The notes beneath the pieces are model-generated. The model did not search any database. It was not told where the DNA came from and saw only the letters and a list, made by a program, of their open reading frames with translations. Both the position numbers and the translations under genes were made by a program. From NCBI GenBank assembly GCA_944363565.1, contig CALVUI010000001.1:273676-337675 (forward strand): a DNA stretch of 64,000 nt, written 5' to 3'. The DNA comes from an uncultured Bacilli bacterium. Its GTDB lineage: Bacteria; Bacillota_I; Bacilli_A; RFN20; CAG-826. Within the stretch, counting starts at the first letter, position 1, and each line of letters opens with the position of its first letter. Shown in pieces: positions 17,220 to 26,434 of the stretch.

Positions 17220-17318
17220 ATCCCCGCAAAAAGGACTTACGAAAGGCGAATAGACTTTGATTTACGGGGATTTTCCTTGATGAACCCTGGTTTGTAAAAT
17301 CTTCCTTTTTGCGGGGAT
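17220..17318. repeat. 16-bp perfect inverted repeat bounding a 67-bp spacer
   Basis: ATCCCCGCAAAAAGGA at 17220-17235 is exactly complementary to TCCTTTTTGCGGGGAT at 17303-17318. The 99-bp unit lies between the ABC transporter stop and the preT promoter. It could be a miniature transposable element, a large stem-loop RNA or a bidirectional regulatory structure. It has no T-run in the usual terminator position. Confidence 0.6.
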
Positions 17319-17376
17319 ATGGGAGGAAAGAGGGACAAGGGGGAGGCCGTCCCTATATTTTCGCGGGCGCGGCCGT

Positions 17377-17382
17377 TAAAAT
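17377..17382 (+). promoter_or_regulatory. -10-like hexamer of preT, leaderless arrangement
   Basis: TAAAAT ends 7 nt before the ATG at 17390. It overlaps an alternative in-frame ATG at 17381, which makes that upstream start unlikely. Confidence 0.5.
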
Positions 17383-17389
17383 GGTGCCA

Positions 17390-18625
17390 ATGAGATATTT
17401 GGAAGAAATGGCCCGTGGGCTCGATGCCCGGGCCGCCCTTAGGGAAGCCTCCCGCTGCCTCCTTTGCCTCGACGCCCCCTGTTCCAAGGGATGTCCGGCC
17501 GGCACCGACCCGGGGAAGTTCATCCGTAGCCTCCGTTTCCTCAACGAGGAAGGGGCGGCCTACGTCATCCGCATCAACAACGCCCTCGGGGCCCTATGTG
17601 CCCGTCTATGTCCCACCGAATCCCTTTGCCAAAAGGGGTGCCTGAGGGCGGGTCTAGACAAACCTGTCGACATCGGGGGCATCCAGCGTTACCTCACCGA
17701 CCTCGAAGCGGAGAATGGCTGGGAGTTTTTGTCTCCGGGAGAAGACACGGGCAAGAAGGTGGCCATCGTCGGAAGCGGCCCCGCGGGATTAGAAGCCGCG
17801 GCGGTTTTAAGGTCCTACGGCCATGGGGTCGTCATTTATGAAAAGGAAGAACAGGCCGGGGGAGTGCTCCGTTATGGCATTCCGGCTTACCGGCTTCCGG
17901 AAGAGGTATTGGAAAGGGAAATAAAGCGCATCCTCGACCTTGGGGTGGAACTAAGGACCAAGGCCGAGGTCGGTAGGGACGTCGATTCCGATGCCTTGAA
18001 GAAGGAATACGACGCCGTCTTGTATTGCATCGGCTACACCAAAGGCAAGGTCGTCGAACCCTTCAAAGGGAAGGAAAACGTCGTCTCGGCCTTGGATTTG
18101 CTAAGGAAAATCAAGAAGGATCCCGCTTCCTTCAAGGCCCCTGAAAACGTCCTGATAGTCGGGGGCGGGGACGTGGCCATGGATGTCATCGGCTCCCTCA
18201 AGCGCCTAGGCAGCCGCCGCCTCGTCTGCGTGGCCTACGAGGAACTCGGGGAGTTCAGGGCTAGTCAAAAGGAATTCGGTGACGCCCTCAAGGAAGCCGA
18301 TTCCATCATCGCCGGCTATGTCCCGGAAAGCTACGACGGAAAGGAAACGGTGTTCCGCCACCGCTTCCTCGAAAGCCGCCTTTCGATAAAAGCCGACCTC
18401 ACGGTTTTGGCGGTCGGCCAAACCTACGAGGCCGAGGGCCTGCCCCTCGTCTTCGAAAAAGGAACCGTCAAGGGGACCTTCCACACGAGCGGGGACCCCA
18501 AGGTCTTCTTTGCCGGGGACATCGCCCCCGAGAAGGGAAAACTGGTGGTCCACGCCGTCAAGTCCGGGAAGGAAGCGGCCATGATCATCGATCGGAGGAT
18601 AGGAGGACACAAAAATGGAAAATAG
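17390..18625 (+). CDS. preT: NAD-dependent dihydropyrimidine dehydrogenase subunit PreT (GltD-like)
   Basis: 411 residues. The N-terminal Fe-S domain shows [16 protein letters not shown] and [15 protein letters not shown]. The FAD-binding Rossmann motif [14 protein letters not shown] is near residue 120, and a second dinucleotide site, [15 protein letters not shown], near residue 255. This is the flavoprotein that passes electrons from NAD(P)H through Fe-S clusters to PreA for reduction of uracil or thymine. The family is close to the glutamate synthase small subunit, but the directly following preA gene fixes the assignment. The two genes overlap by 11 nt. The start was chosen by the TAAAAT box 7 nt upstream. 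Confidence 0.88.
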   Translation: MRYLEEMARGLDARAALREASRCLLCLDAPCSKGCPAGTDPGKFIRSLRFLNEEGAAYVIRINNALGALCARLCPTESLCQKGCLRAGLDKPVDIGGIQRYLTDLEAENGWEFLSPGEDTGKKVAIVGSGPAGLEAAAVLRSYGHGVVIYEKEEQAGGVLRYGIPAYRLPEEVLEREIKRILDLGVELRTKAEVGRDVDSDALKKEYDAVLYCIGYTKGKVVEPFKGKENVVSALDLLRKIKKDPASFKAPENVLIVGGGDVAMDVIGSLKRLGSRRLVCVAYEELGEFRASQKEFGDALKEADSIIAGYVPESYDGKETVFRHRFLESRLSIKADLTVLAVGQTYEAEGLPLVFEKGTVKGTFHTSGDPKVFFAGDIAPEKGKLVVHAVKSGKEAAMIIDRRIGGHKNGK

Positions 18626-19853
18626 GCTGGCCATCGAAATATTGGGCGTTGCTTTCCCCAATCCCTTCTGCCTTTCCTCTTCGCCGGTTTCCAATGACTA
18701 CGAGATGTGCGCGAAGGCCTACAAAGCCGGCTTCGGCGGCATCGTCTTCAAGACCATCGGTCCCAAGGATTACCTGATCGACGAGGTCAGCCCCCGCTTC
18801 GACGCCACCTCCAAGGAAGGGACGCCGTTTCTGGGCTTCAAGAACATGGAACAGATCGCCGAGCATCCCTATGAGGAAAACCTCGACGCCCTCAGGCGCT
18901 TGAAGAAGGATTTCCCCGATAAGGTCCTCATCGCCTCCATCATGGGGAACGACGACGAGTCCTGGGCCTATATCGCTAGGGACGTCGAGGAAGCCGGGGC
19001 CGACATGGTCGAGCTCAACTTCAGCTGCCCCCAGATGACGAGCCACGCCATGGGGAGCGACGTCGGGACCTCGCCCGAACTCTGCCGCCATTACTGTGAG
19101 ATCGTCAGGGCCAACACCAAGCTCCCGATCATCGCCAAGATGACCCCCAACCTCGCCGAGATGAACACCGTGGCCCGGGCCTGCCTCGAAGGCGGGGCCG
19201 ACGCCATCAGCGCCATCAATACCGTGAAATCGATCACCCACGTCGATTTGGATAAGCTGGTACCGCTTCCGATCATCGACGGAAAGAGCAGCGTCTCCGG
19301 TTATTCCGGGGCGGCCGTGAGGCCCATCGGCCTTCGCTTCGTTTCCGATTTGGCCCGTGACGAAAGGCTCAAGGGCGCCCCAATCGGGGGCATCGGCGGG
19401 ATCGAGACCTGGCGCGACGCCGCCGAGTATATCTTGCTTGGGGCCTCTTTCCTCCAGCTTACGACCGCGGTCATGGAATACGGCTACCGTGTTGTCGAGG
19501 ACTTGATCGACGGCCTCAACCGCTACATGGTCAGACACGGCTGCGAGCATTTGGAGGAGATGGTTGGACTAGCCAATAAAAACGTCATCCCGGCCGAAGA
19601 ACTGAACCGCGATTACCGCTACCTCCCGGAGATCGACGAGGAAAAGTGCCTCAAGTGCCTCCGCTGCGTCGTCTCTTGCTACGACGGGGCCCACCAGGCC
19701 ATCAGTTACGACGAAAAGACCCGGAAACCGACCATCGACGAGAACAAGTGCGTCGGCTGCCACCTTTGCGAACTGGTCTGCCCGGCCGGGGCCATTAGAG
19801 GCGGCAAGGTCGTCTACAAAGCGGGCCGGAAGGTCGCCAAGCCCCTCCTTTAG
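18615..19853 (+). CDS. preA: NAD-dependent dihydropyrimidine dehydrogenase subunit PreA
   Basis: 412 residues, colinear with PreA. The FMN TIM barrel begins with [15 protein letters not shown] and includes [60 protein letters not shown] and [16 protein letters not shown]. The C-terminus carries two 4Fe-4S motifs ([15 protein letters not shown] and [15 protein letters not shown]). With PreT it reduces uracil and thymine to dihydropyrimidines in pyrimidine catabolism. A GGAGGA site lies about 8 nt upstream, inside preT. No hydantoinase or other downstream catabolic gene is adjacent, so only the first step is encoded here. Confidence 0.92.
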   Translation: MENRLAIEILGVAFPNPFCLSSSPVSNDYEMCAKAYKAGFGGIVFKTIGPKDYLIDEVSPRFDATSKEGTPFLGFKNMEQIAEHPYEENLDALRRLKKDFPDKVLIASIMGNDDESWAYIARDVEEAGADMVELNFSCPQMTSHAMGSDVGTSPELCRHYCEIVRANTKLPIIAKMTPNLAEMNTVARACLEGGADAISAINTVKSITHVDLDKLVPLPIIDGKSSVSGYSGAAVRPIGLRFVSDLARDERLKGAPIGGIGGIETWRDAAEYILLGASFLQLTTAVMEYGYRVVEDLIDGLNRYMVRHGCEHLEEMVGLANKNVIPAEELNRDYRYLPEIDEEKCLKCLRCVVSCYDGAHQAISYDEKTRKPTIDENKCVGCHLCELVCPAGAIRGGKVVYKAGRKVAKPLL

Positions 19854-19897
19854 GAGGTGGCCAGTCCTTCCCTTTTGGCTTATCATTTGGCCCTAAG

Positions 19898-20647
19898 ATG
19901 AAGATCACCCTATTGTTTCCGACCAAAAACCAAAGCGACAAGCTCCTGAAAAACATCAGGGAGCAGGTCATTCCCTATTTCGACGCGGCCTCTATCGCCT
20001 ACGACGGCCTCATCGCCGCCTCCGGCTCGACCCAGGCCGAATACCGGAAGCTCGAAGAGGGCCTGAAAAGCCTTCCGATGAATTTTTCCCTTTTGCCCTA
20101 TGACCCGGTCCCGGGTAAGGGCCATAACCTCCGGTCGGGGCTTTTGGCTGCCGAAGGCGACTACGTTCTCTTCATGGATAGCGACCTTTCGACGTCCCTC
20201 GATACCTTCGAGCGGATGAAACCCTACCTTGGCAAGGCCGACATGGTCATCGCCAGCCGCTACGCCAAAGATAGCCTCATCCCCATCAAGCAACCCTTCA
20301 TCCGCCGCTTTGTCAGCGCCTCGAGCCGCTTCATCATCAAGGCCCTCTTCCGTTTCAAGGGCCTGACCGACACCCAATGCGGCTTCAAGCTGATCCGCGG
20401 GGAAGTCGGAAGGGAAATGGCCAAGCGCCAGATCGTCGAGGGCTTCGCCTTCGACTGCGAATACCTCTACATGTGCAAACTCAATGATCTCAAGGTCGTG
20501 GAAGTGCCCTGCACCTGGCGCAACGACGAAGACTCGACCCTCTCGGCCTTCAAGGCCTCGGTCGTCTTCTTCAAGGACCTTCTACGGATCAAGGCCCACC
20601 GCCGTCACTATTTCTTTGATAAGGGGAAAAACGATGCTGATCGATAG
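19898..20647 (+). CDS. Glycosyltransferase family 2, dolichol-phosphate-sugar-synthase type
   Basis: 249 residues. The GT-A fold begins LLFPTKNQSDKL, the nucleotide-sugar site has LLAAEGDYVLFMDSDLSTSL (DxD at MDSD), and MVIASRYAKDS and LTDTQCGFKLI are typical of DPM/DPG synthases. No C-terminal membrane segments are present, so it is a cytosolic or peripheral enzyme that probably loads a sugar on a polyprenyl phosphate for surface glycosylation. A TATCAT box lies 11 nt before the ATG, so the leader is very short. The 3' end overlaps obgE by 14 nt. Confidence 0.82.
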   Translation: MKITLLFPTKNQSDKLLKNIREQVIPYFDAASIAYDGLIAASGSTQAEYRKLEEGLKSLPMNFSLLPYDPVPGKGHNLRSGLLAAEGDYVLFMDSDLSTSLDTFERMKPYLGKADMVIASRYAKDSLIPIKQPFIRRFVSASSRFIIKALFRFKGLTDTQCGFKLIRGEVGREMAKRQIVEGFAFDCEYLYMCKLNDLKVVEVPCTWRNDEDSTLSAFKASVVFFKDLLRIKAHRRHYFFDKGKNDADR

Positions 20648-21908
20648 GGCCGTCATCGAAGTGAGGGCCGGGAAGGGCGGCAATGGCGCCATTTCATTCC
20701 GGCACGAGAAATACGTCGAATTCGGGGGCCCCGACGGGGGCAACGGCGGGGAAGGCGGTAGCGTCATCCTCGTGGCCTCGAACCAATGCTCGACCCTTTT
20801 TGGCTACCGCCACGGCAAGGCCCTGATGGCCGAAGACGGGGGCAAGGGCGACAAGAAGCTGATGCACGGGAAAAACGGAAAGGACTATATCGGCGAGGTC
20901 CCGCCCGGGACCGCCGTCTATGAGGAAAGTAGCGGTTCCCTCATCGCCGACCTCAAAAACCCCGGTGACAAGGCCGTGGTGGCTAGGGGCGGGAAGGGCG
21001 GCAAGGGCAATGCCATGTTCAAGAGTTCGCGCAACCGGGTCCCGCGGATCGCCGAAAACGGGGAACCGGGGGAATGCCGCCGCCTCATCCTCGAGATGAA
21101 GATGCTGAGCGACGTCGGGATCGTCGGCCTTCCCAGTGCCGGGAAGTCGACCCTCCTCAACCTCATTTCCAATGCCGGGGCCAAGACCGGGGACTATCCC
21201 TTCACTACCTTGGTCCCGAACCTCGGGGTCGTCGGCTACGAAGACGGGTCTAGCCTCGTCTTCGGCGACATGCCCGGCCTCGTCGAGGGAGCCTCGACCG
21301 GGAAGGGCCTCGGTCTGACCTTTTTGCGCCACATCGAACGGACCAGGGTCCTGGTCCACCTCGTTTCGATGGAAGAGGGGCACGATCCCTACGAAGACTA
21401 TCTGAATATCAGGAAGGAACTCGAATGCTACGGGGCCGATTTGGAGAAGCGGCCCGAGATCGTCGTGGCCTCGAAGATGGACGAAGACGGGGCCGAAGAG
21501 AGGAAAAAAGAATTCGAGGAAAAACTCGGGAAAAAGGTCATCGGCTTATCGAGTTACACCCGGGAAGGGGTCGACGAAATCCTCGCAAAAGCCCGGGAAC
21601 TGGCGGCGATTACTCCGAGTTTCGCCCTCAAGGGCAGCAAGGAAGAGGAAGGGGGCCTCAAGGTCTACGACGCCCACAACAAGGAAGAGGCCTTCGTCAT
21701 CACCCATCCCAAGAGCGACCTCTTCGTCATCTCCGGGGAAGAGATCCTAAGGAAATACGCCTCCATCAACATGTCGACCGAGGAAGGGGTGGCGAGATTG
21801 CTTGGCTACCTCCACCGCCTCGGCATCGAAAAGGCCCTCGTGGCCAAGGGCATCAAGGAAGGCGACACCGTCCAGATCGGGGACTTCCAGTTTACGTATA
21901 CCGAATAG
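20634..21908 (+). CDS. obgE: GTPase Obg (CgtA), ribosome assembly and stress
   Basis: 424 residues, full length. The glycine-rich Obg domain (VRAGKGGNGAISFRHEKYV, GGPDGGNGGEGGSV) is followed by the G domain with G1 GLPSAGKSTLL, G2/G3 YPFTTLVP and FGDMPGLVEGA, and G4 VVASKMD. The C-terminal OCT domain is also present (AFVITHPKSDLFVISGEEIL and the following 60 residues). Obg proteins assist 50S maturation and link to the stringent response. The start at 20634 has AAGGGG about 9 nt upstream and begins MLIDRAVIEV as in the family. The frame is open further upstream, but that part is the antisense-like shadow of the glycosyltransferase. Confidence 0.95.
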   Translation: MLIDRAVIEVRAGKGGNGAISFRHEKYVEFGGPDGGNGGEGGSVILVASNQCSTLFGYRHGKALMAEDGGKGDKKLMHGKNGKDYIGEVPPGTAVYEESSGSLIADLKNPGDKAVVARGGKGGKGNAMFKSSRNRVPRIAENGEPGECRRLILEMKMLSDVGIVGLPSAGKSTLLNLISNAGAKTGDYPFTTLVPNLGVVGYEDGSSLVFGDMPGLVEGASTGKGLGLTFLRHIERTRVLVHLVSMEEGHDPYEDYLNIRKELECYGADLEKRPEIVVASKMDEDGAEERKKEFEEKLGKKVIGLSSYTREGVDEILAKARELAAITPSFALKGSKEEEGGLKVYDAHNKEEAFVITHPKSDLFVISGEEILRKYASINMSTEEGVARLLGYLHRLGIEKALVAKGIKEGDTVQIGDFQFTYTE

Positions 21909-21917
21909 GGGAGGACA

Positions 21918-22016
21918 ATGAATAGGAAGAAGGCCGTCCAACTGCTGATCCTCATCGCTTCGCTACTAGGGATCCTCATGGTCGCCCTTCTCGTCTTTCT
22001 GATCAGCCATGCTTAG
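21918..22016 (+). CDS. Small single-span membrane protein
   Basis: 32 residues: a basic start (MNRKKAVQ) then one hydrophobic helix (LLILIASLLGILMVALLVFL). A strong GGGGAGGA site lies just upstream of the ATG. It overlaps ruvA by 8 nt and follows obgE by 9 nt, so it is translated within the same operon. Small proteins of this type (DUF4044-like in layout) are common in Bacillota, but a specific family cannot be claimed. Confidence 0.6.
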   Translation: MNRKKAVQLLILIASLLGILMVALLVFLISHA

Positions 22017-22575
22017 CTATATCGTCGGACTCATCACCGAAGTCGGGGAAGATAGGATCGTCATCGAGAGCAACGGTCTGGGCTACGAAGCCCTCGTCCC
22101 CTCGCCCGAGCCTTTTGCTCTTGGCCAAAGCGGGAAGTTCTATTGCTACGAAATCGTAAGCGAAGACGAGCATACCCTCTGCGCCTTCCCCAGCCGCGAA
22201 TTCCGCGACGCCTTCTATAGCCTCATCAAGGTCAAGGGCATCGGACCCAGGACCGCCCTCGGGGCCCTTTCCCTGACCACGCCCGAGAACCTCTATAACG
22301 CCATCAGGAGCAACAACACCAGCTACCTCAAGAAGCTCCCGGGGATCGGGGCCAAGGCCGCCAGCCAAATCATCCTCGACCTCAAGGGCAGTCTGACCTT
22401 CGGCAAGGCCAAGGCCGACCCCCACCAGTACGACGAGGTCCGGGAAGGCCTCAAGGTTTTGAAGTTCAAGGTCAAGGACATCGACGAGGCCTTAAGCAAG
22501 ATCAACCTCCCGGAGGCCTCTAACGAGGAGATCCTCCGCGAGGCCCTCAAGATATTGAGGCAGAAGAAGGTATGA
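22009..22575 (+). CDS. ruvA: Holliday junction branch migration protein RuvA
   Basis: 188 residues. The OB-fold domain (MLSYIVGLITEVGEDRIVIE), the two HhH motifs (LIKVKGIGPRTALGALS and LKKLPGIGAKAASQIILDL) and the C-terminal UBA-like domain (EVREGLKVLKFKVKDIDEAL) are in order. RuvA tetramers hold the four-way junction and load RuvB. It has no Shine-Dalgarno site and overlaps the small membrane-protein gene, so it is expressed by coupling. Its stop overlaps the start of ruvB (ATGA). Confidence 0.95.
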   Translation: MLSYIVGLITEVGEDRIVIESNGLGYEALVPSPEPFALGQSGKFYCYEIVSEDEHTLCAFPSREFRDAFYSLIKVKGIGPRTALGALSLTTPENLYNAIRSNNTSYLKKLPGIGAKAASQIILDLKGSLTFGKAKADPHQYDEVREGLKVLKFKVKDIDEALSKINLPEASNEEILREALKILRQKKV

Positions 22576-23582
22576 AGAAACACGACATCTTGGATGCCAA
22601 GAAACTGCCCGGGGAAGAGGAAAGCGAGCTTTCGCTCCGCCCCAAGAGGCTTTCGGAATACATCGGCCAAAAGGAACTCAAAGACAACCTCAAGGTCTTC
22701 ATCGGGGCCGCCAAAAGCCGTGGGGAAACCCTCGACCACGTCTTGCTTTACGGCCCCCCGGGCTTAGGCAAGACGACGCTTGCCCACGTCATCGCCAACG
22801 AAATGGGCGGGACCTTGAAGCCCACCAACGGACCCTCGATCGAAAAAACCGGGGACCTGGCCGCCCTTTTAAGCGACCTCGAACCGGGCGACGTCCTCTT
22901 CATCGATGAGATCCACCGCCTCCCGACCGCCGTCATGGAGGTCCTCTACGGGGCGATGGAGGACTTCAAGCTCTCGATCCTCATCAGCCGCGAGGGCGGG
23001 GCCAAGGCCCTCAATCTCCCCCTGCCGCCCTTTACCCTGGTCGGGGCCACCACCAGGGCCGGTTCCCTTTCCTCACCACTGCGGGCCCGCTTTGGTATCT
23101 CGGCCAAGATCGACTTCTATCCGCCCGAGGACCTTTTGAAGATCATCGAAAGGACCTCGAAGGTTTATGGCATGCCCCTTTCCAAGGAAGCGGCGGAACT
23201 CCTCTCCAAACGGAGCCGCGGGACTCCGCGGATCGCCAATCGCCTCTATAGACGGGTCCGGGACTTTGCTTCCTATGACGGGCTAAAGGAAATCGACGAG
23301 GCCACGGCCTTACGGGCCATGAAGGCCCTGAAGATCGACGAAATGGGCCTCGACGAGGTCGATTTGAAGTACCTGAGGGCCGTCATCGAACGCTTCCACG
23401 GGGGACCGGTGGGCCTAGAGGCCATCGCCGCCTCGATCGGGGAGGAAATGACCAACCTCGAGGACGTCTACGAGCCCTATTTGGTGATGTCGGGCCTCAT
23501 CAACCGGACCTCGCGGGGAAGGGAGGCCACCGACAAGGCCTACCGCCATCTCGGCCTCGTTTACCAGGGCCGCCTTTTCTAG
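22572..23582 (+). CDS. ruvB: Holliday junction branch migration DNA helicase RuvB
   Basis: 336 residues. Walker A LLYGPPGLGKTTLAHVIA, Walker B DVLFIDEIHRL, sensor 1 FTLVGATTRAGSLSSPLRAR, sensor 2 RGTPRIANRLYRRVRDFA and the C-terminal winged helix (GLEAIAASIGEEMTNLEDVYE) are all present. RuvB hexamers drive branch migration of Holliday junctions with RuvA. No ruvC is present in the window, which fits Bacillota that use RecU. It directly follows ruvA with a 4-nt overlap. Confidence 0.96.
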   Translation: MKKHDILDAKKLPGEEESELSLRPKRLSEYIGQKELKDNLKVFIGAAKSRGETLDHVLLYGPPGLGKTTLAHVIANEMGGTLKPTNGPSIEKTGDLAALLSDLEPGDVLFIDEIHRLPTAVMEVLYGAMEDFKLSILISREGGAKALNLPLPPFTLVGATTRAGSLSSPLRARFGISAKIDFYPPEDLLKIIERTSKVYGMPLSKEAAELLSKRSRGTPRIANRLYRRVRDFASYDGLKEIDEATALRAMKALKIDEMGLDEVDLKYLRAVIERFHGGPVGLEAIAASIGEEMTNLEDVYEPYLVMSGLINRTSRGREATDKAYRHLGLVYQGRLF

Positions 23583-23647
23583 CCTTTCTTTCTCTTTAGA
23601 GAAAAAACGTTTACTAGTTACGCCCGAAAGCGTAATCTATTGACCGC

Positions 23648-23672
23648 AAGCGCCGCTTGGCGCTTTGATTTT
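23648..23672 (+). terminator. Hairpin with short T run just before secDF
   Basis: AAGCGCC (23648-23654) pairs with GGCGCTT (23659-23665) around GCTT and is followed by TGATTTT. It closes the obgE-ruvAB unit, or acts as an attenuator, since the secDF ribosome site GGAGG starts only a few bases later. Confidence 0.55.
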
Positions 23673-23683
23673 GGAGGAATTCC

Positions 23684-26434
23684 ATGCGCCGTCTACTCGC
23701 TTATGTCTTACTGAGCTCCACCCTGGTTTTGGGGAGCGCCGCCGTGGCCACGCCGACCTTGGTATCGATGGATACCGACATCTCCTATGGCTATGGCCGC
23801 GACTTGGTCTTCAAGATTTCCCCCTACAGCGAGGAAAACTACAATGGGATCGACCCGGTCGAGGAAGGGGCCTACGTCGACGACGACGGCTATGTGGCCG
23901 TGACGGCCGTGGCCGAGGAAATGACCAAGCGCCTCGACGCCTGGGGCGTCAGCGACTATAGCGTGGCCAAGGAAGGCTACGACACGGTCCGGGTGCGTCT
24001 GAGGACCGAGAACAATTCCGCCACCGAATACGAATACCTCGAATACTATCTGCCCTTCTCGGGCGGACACATCTCGGTGGCCGCCTCGATGGACCAGGAA
24101 GAAGACTACGCCTACGACACGGCCTGGGCCGAGATGTTCACCGGCCAGACCGCCACCATCGAATACATCAGTGACTCGACGATCCCGGTCGTCGTCGTCC
24201 CCGTCAATAGCAAGGGCGAGGACGGGGCCCTCGGGCGGCTCCTCGACTATTGCGACTCGAAGTACGTGGCCGCCGATAGTTCGGCCTCGACCGAGGAGGT
24301 CAACTGCTACGTCGTCCTCTGGAGCCACAAGCAGGATACCGATACCTTCGACGCCGCCACCGGTTCCAACGGAGCCAGCGTCGACGCCAACGTCGCCAAG
24401 CGCTTCTTAGGGGCCGAAAACGCCGCCAACGCCTGGTTCACCGAGGCCGAGGAAGACGATAACTACACCCGTTTCCAGTACATCCCCTCTTCCGCCGCCT
24501 TCAACGGCAACACTTCCTATGATCCCTCGCAGGCCGATGCCGCCTACAAGGCCGCCTTCTTCTACATGTCGCTCTTCAACGCCTCGGACTATGCCGAGCT
24601 CGGGGCCGGCTATGACGTCAGCTTCGCCTTTTCGGCCGTCGCTTCCCCCGAAGTCGAGGGGATGATCGACCGCGGCTTCTCCCTGACCCCGGCCATGAAC
24701 GCCACCCTCATCGCCTCCTTGGTGGGGCTAGGGATCGCCATCGTGGTCCTCGCCCTCTTCTTCAGGATGGGGGTCCTGGCCGCGCTTTCCTCCCTTTGCG
24801 TTTCCCTCGTCGCCACCATGCTACTGATCGGCTACTTCCACGCCCAGTTCGGGATCGGGATGGTCCTCGGGCTCTGCCTCGTGGCCTTGCTATCGCTCTT
24901 CGGTAGCATCTATTACCTGGCCAAGCTCAAGGACGAGATCTACCGCGGGCGGACCCTCAAGAAGGCCCACGCCGAGGCCGCCAAGAAGGCCTTCTGGCCG
25001 ACCCTCGACGCCGGGATCATCAGCGTCGTGGCCGGGCTTTGCATCTATTTCTTAGTTCCGGCCGAAACCTCGATGGCCGGTCTGAGCCTCGTCATCGGCG
25101 GCTTCTTCGCCACCATCGCCTCCTTGCTTCTGACCAGGGTCCAGATGTGGCTCTTCGCCGGGGACGGCGACTCGGCCTCCAAGGTCGGGGGACTCCTTGG
25201 CATCGAAAAGGCCAAGGTTCCCGATCTCCTCAAGGAAGAAAAGCAAACCTACTTCGGTCTCTTTGCCAAGACCAAGTTCATGAAGCCCTGGAAGGGCGTC
25301 ATCATCGCCTCCGGGGTCTTGCTCGTGGCCTCGATCGTCGGGCTTTCGGTCTTTAGCGCCGTCGACGGGGGTGCCCCCTTCGCCGCCGCCAGCCTCCACG
25401 AAAATTCGCGGGCTTATATCTCTTACCGAATCGCCGATGGAGCGACCAACGACGTCTTCAACGGCCTCGATGACATCGACAATGGGACCGACGGGGTCCT
25501 TAACCTCATCTACGTCGACGGGGAGATGCTTTCGACCCATGCCTCCAAGACCGAGATGGTCACGACCTCGATCACCCTCACCAACTCGGCCGAGGTCGAG
25601 GACGGGGTCTACAATGTCCTCAACTTCATCATCGACTTCGATACCTATTATTCGCCGACCGAAGAGGGGGAATTCGTCCTCAGATTGCCTAGTGGCGAGG
25701 AAACGACCTACGAAAGCCTCGATGAGGCCCTCTCGGAAGCGGTCCTGGCCCTCAACGTCGATCCGACCAGCTACGACGTCTCCCTCAAGGAAGTGGTCTA
25801 TGAGGAAGTGACGCCTTCCTTCACCGACGTCGCCATCGGCCTCTCGGTGTCCCTAGTGGTCATCGGGGCGTATCTCAGCATCCGTTACGGTTTGAGCCGT
25901 GGCCTCTCGGCCTCCCTCTATGCCGGGGCTTCTTCCTTCATCGCCCTCGGCTTGCTGAGTCTTTGCCGGGTCCCGGCCCTTCCGATCGCCGCCATCGGGG
26001 CCTTTGCCTCCTTGGTACTTGGGGCCTTCCTGGCCATCTTCATCCTCGGCAAGGAAAAGGAAATCGCCGCCGATAGCCATGAACGCGACAAGAAGGCTTT
26101 GGAATTCCGGGCCAAGACCCTGCTCGATGCCAATGCCCAAGGGGCAGCCGAACTCTTGATCTTCGGGATCATCGCCGCCTACGCCATGGTGGCCTACTTA
26201 GCCTTCGGACCCTCGGTCTACAGCCTGACCTTCTTGGTCGGCCTCGTCGGCGTCATCCTTTCGATGCTGATGCTCCTCGTCCTCATCGTTCCTTCTTCGC
26301 TTTTCCTCGCCAAGCAGTTCAGCAAGATCAAGCTCGATACTTCCTTCCTCTCCTCGAAAAAGAAGAAGAAGGGGAACCTGCCGCGCAAGGGCAGCGAACC
26401 CGAGGAAGCCGTCTTCATCGGGATCAACGACTGA
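23684..26434 (+). CDS. secDF: Protein translocase SecDF, single-chain fusion
   Basis: 916 residues. The SecD half begins with one membrane helix (LLAYVLLSSTLVLGSAAVA), then a large extracytoplasmic domain rich in acidic residues, then the five-helix block with PAMNATLIASLVGLGIAIVV. The SecF half starts near residue 535 (GVIIASGVLLVASIVGLSV) with its own smaller extracytoplasmic domain and helices. It uses the proton-motive force to pull substrates through SecYEG. Several consensus motifs are weakly conserved, and the C-terminus is a basic KKKKKG tail. A strong GGAGG precedes the ATG. The stop overlaps recJ by one base (TGATG). Confidence 0.9.
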   Translation: MRRLLAYVLLSSTLVLGSAAVATPTLVSMDTDISYGYGRDLVFKISPYSEENYNGIDPVEEGAYVDDDGYVAVTAVAEEMTKRLDAWGVSDYSVAKEGYDTVRVRLRTENNSATEYEYLEYYLPFSGGHISVAASMDQEEDYAYDTAWAEMFTGQTATIEYISDSTIPVVVVPVNSKGEDGALGRLLDYCDSKYVAADSSASTEEVNCYVVLWSHKQDTDTFDAATGSNGASVDANVAKRFLGAENAANAWFTEAEEDDNYTRFQYIPSSAAFNGNTSYDPSQADAAYKAAFFYMSLFNASDYAELGAGYDVSFAFSAVASPEVEGMIDRGFSLTPAMNATLIASLVGLGIAIVVLALFFRMGVLAALSSLCVSLVATMLLIGYFHAQFGIGMVLGLCLVALLSLFGSIYYLAKLKDEIYRGRTLKKAHAEAAKKAFWPTLDAGIISVVAGLCIYFLVPAETSMAGLSLVIGGFFATIASLLLTRVQMWLFAGDGDSASKVGGLLGIEKAKVPDLLKEEKQTYFGLFAKTKFMKPWKGVIIASGVLLVASIVGLSVFSAVDGGAPFAAASLHENSRAYISYRIADGATNDVFNGLDDIDNGTDGVLNLIYVDGEMLSTHASKTEMVTTSITLTNSAEVEDGVYNVLNFIIDFDTYYSPTEEGEFVLRLPSGEETTYESLDEALSEAVLALNVDPTSYDVSLKEVVYEEVTPSFTDVAIGLSVSLVVIGAYLSIRYGLSRGLSASLYAGASSFIALGLLSLCRVPALPIAAIGAFASLVLGAFLAIFILGKEKEIAADSHERDKKALEFRAKTLLDANAQGAAELLIFGIIAAYAMVAYLAFGPSVYSLTFLVGLVGVILSMLMLLVLIVPSSLFLAKQFSKIKLDTSFLSSKKKKKGNLPRKGSEPEEAVFIGIND

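Noticed and set aside
17309..17389. Upstream starts of preT at 17309 or 17381
   Set aside because: The -10 box TAAAAT at 17377-17382 overlaps them, so they would not be in the transcript.
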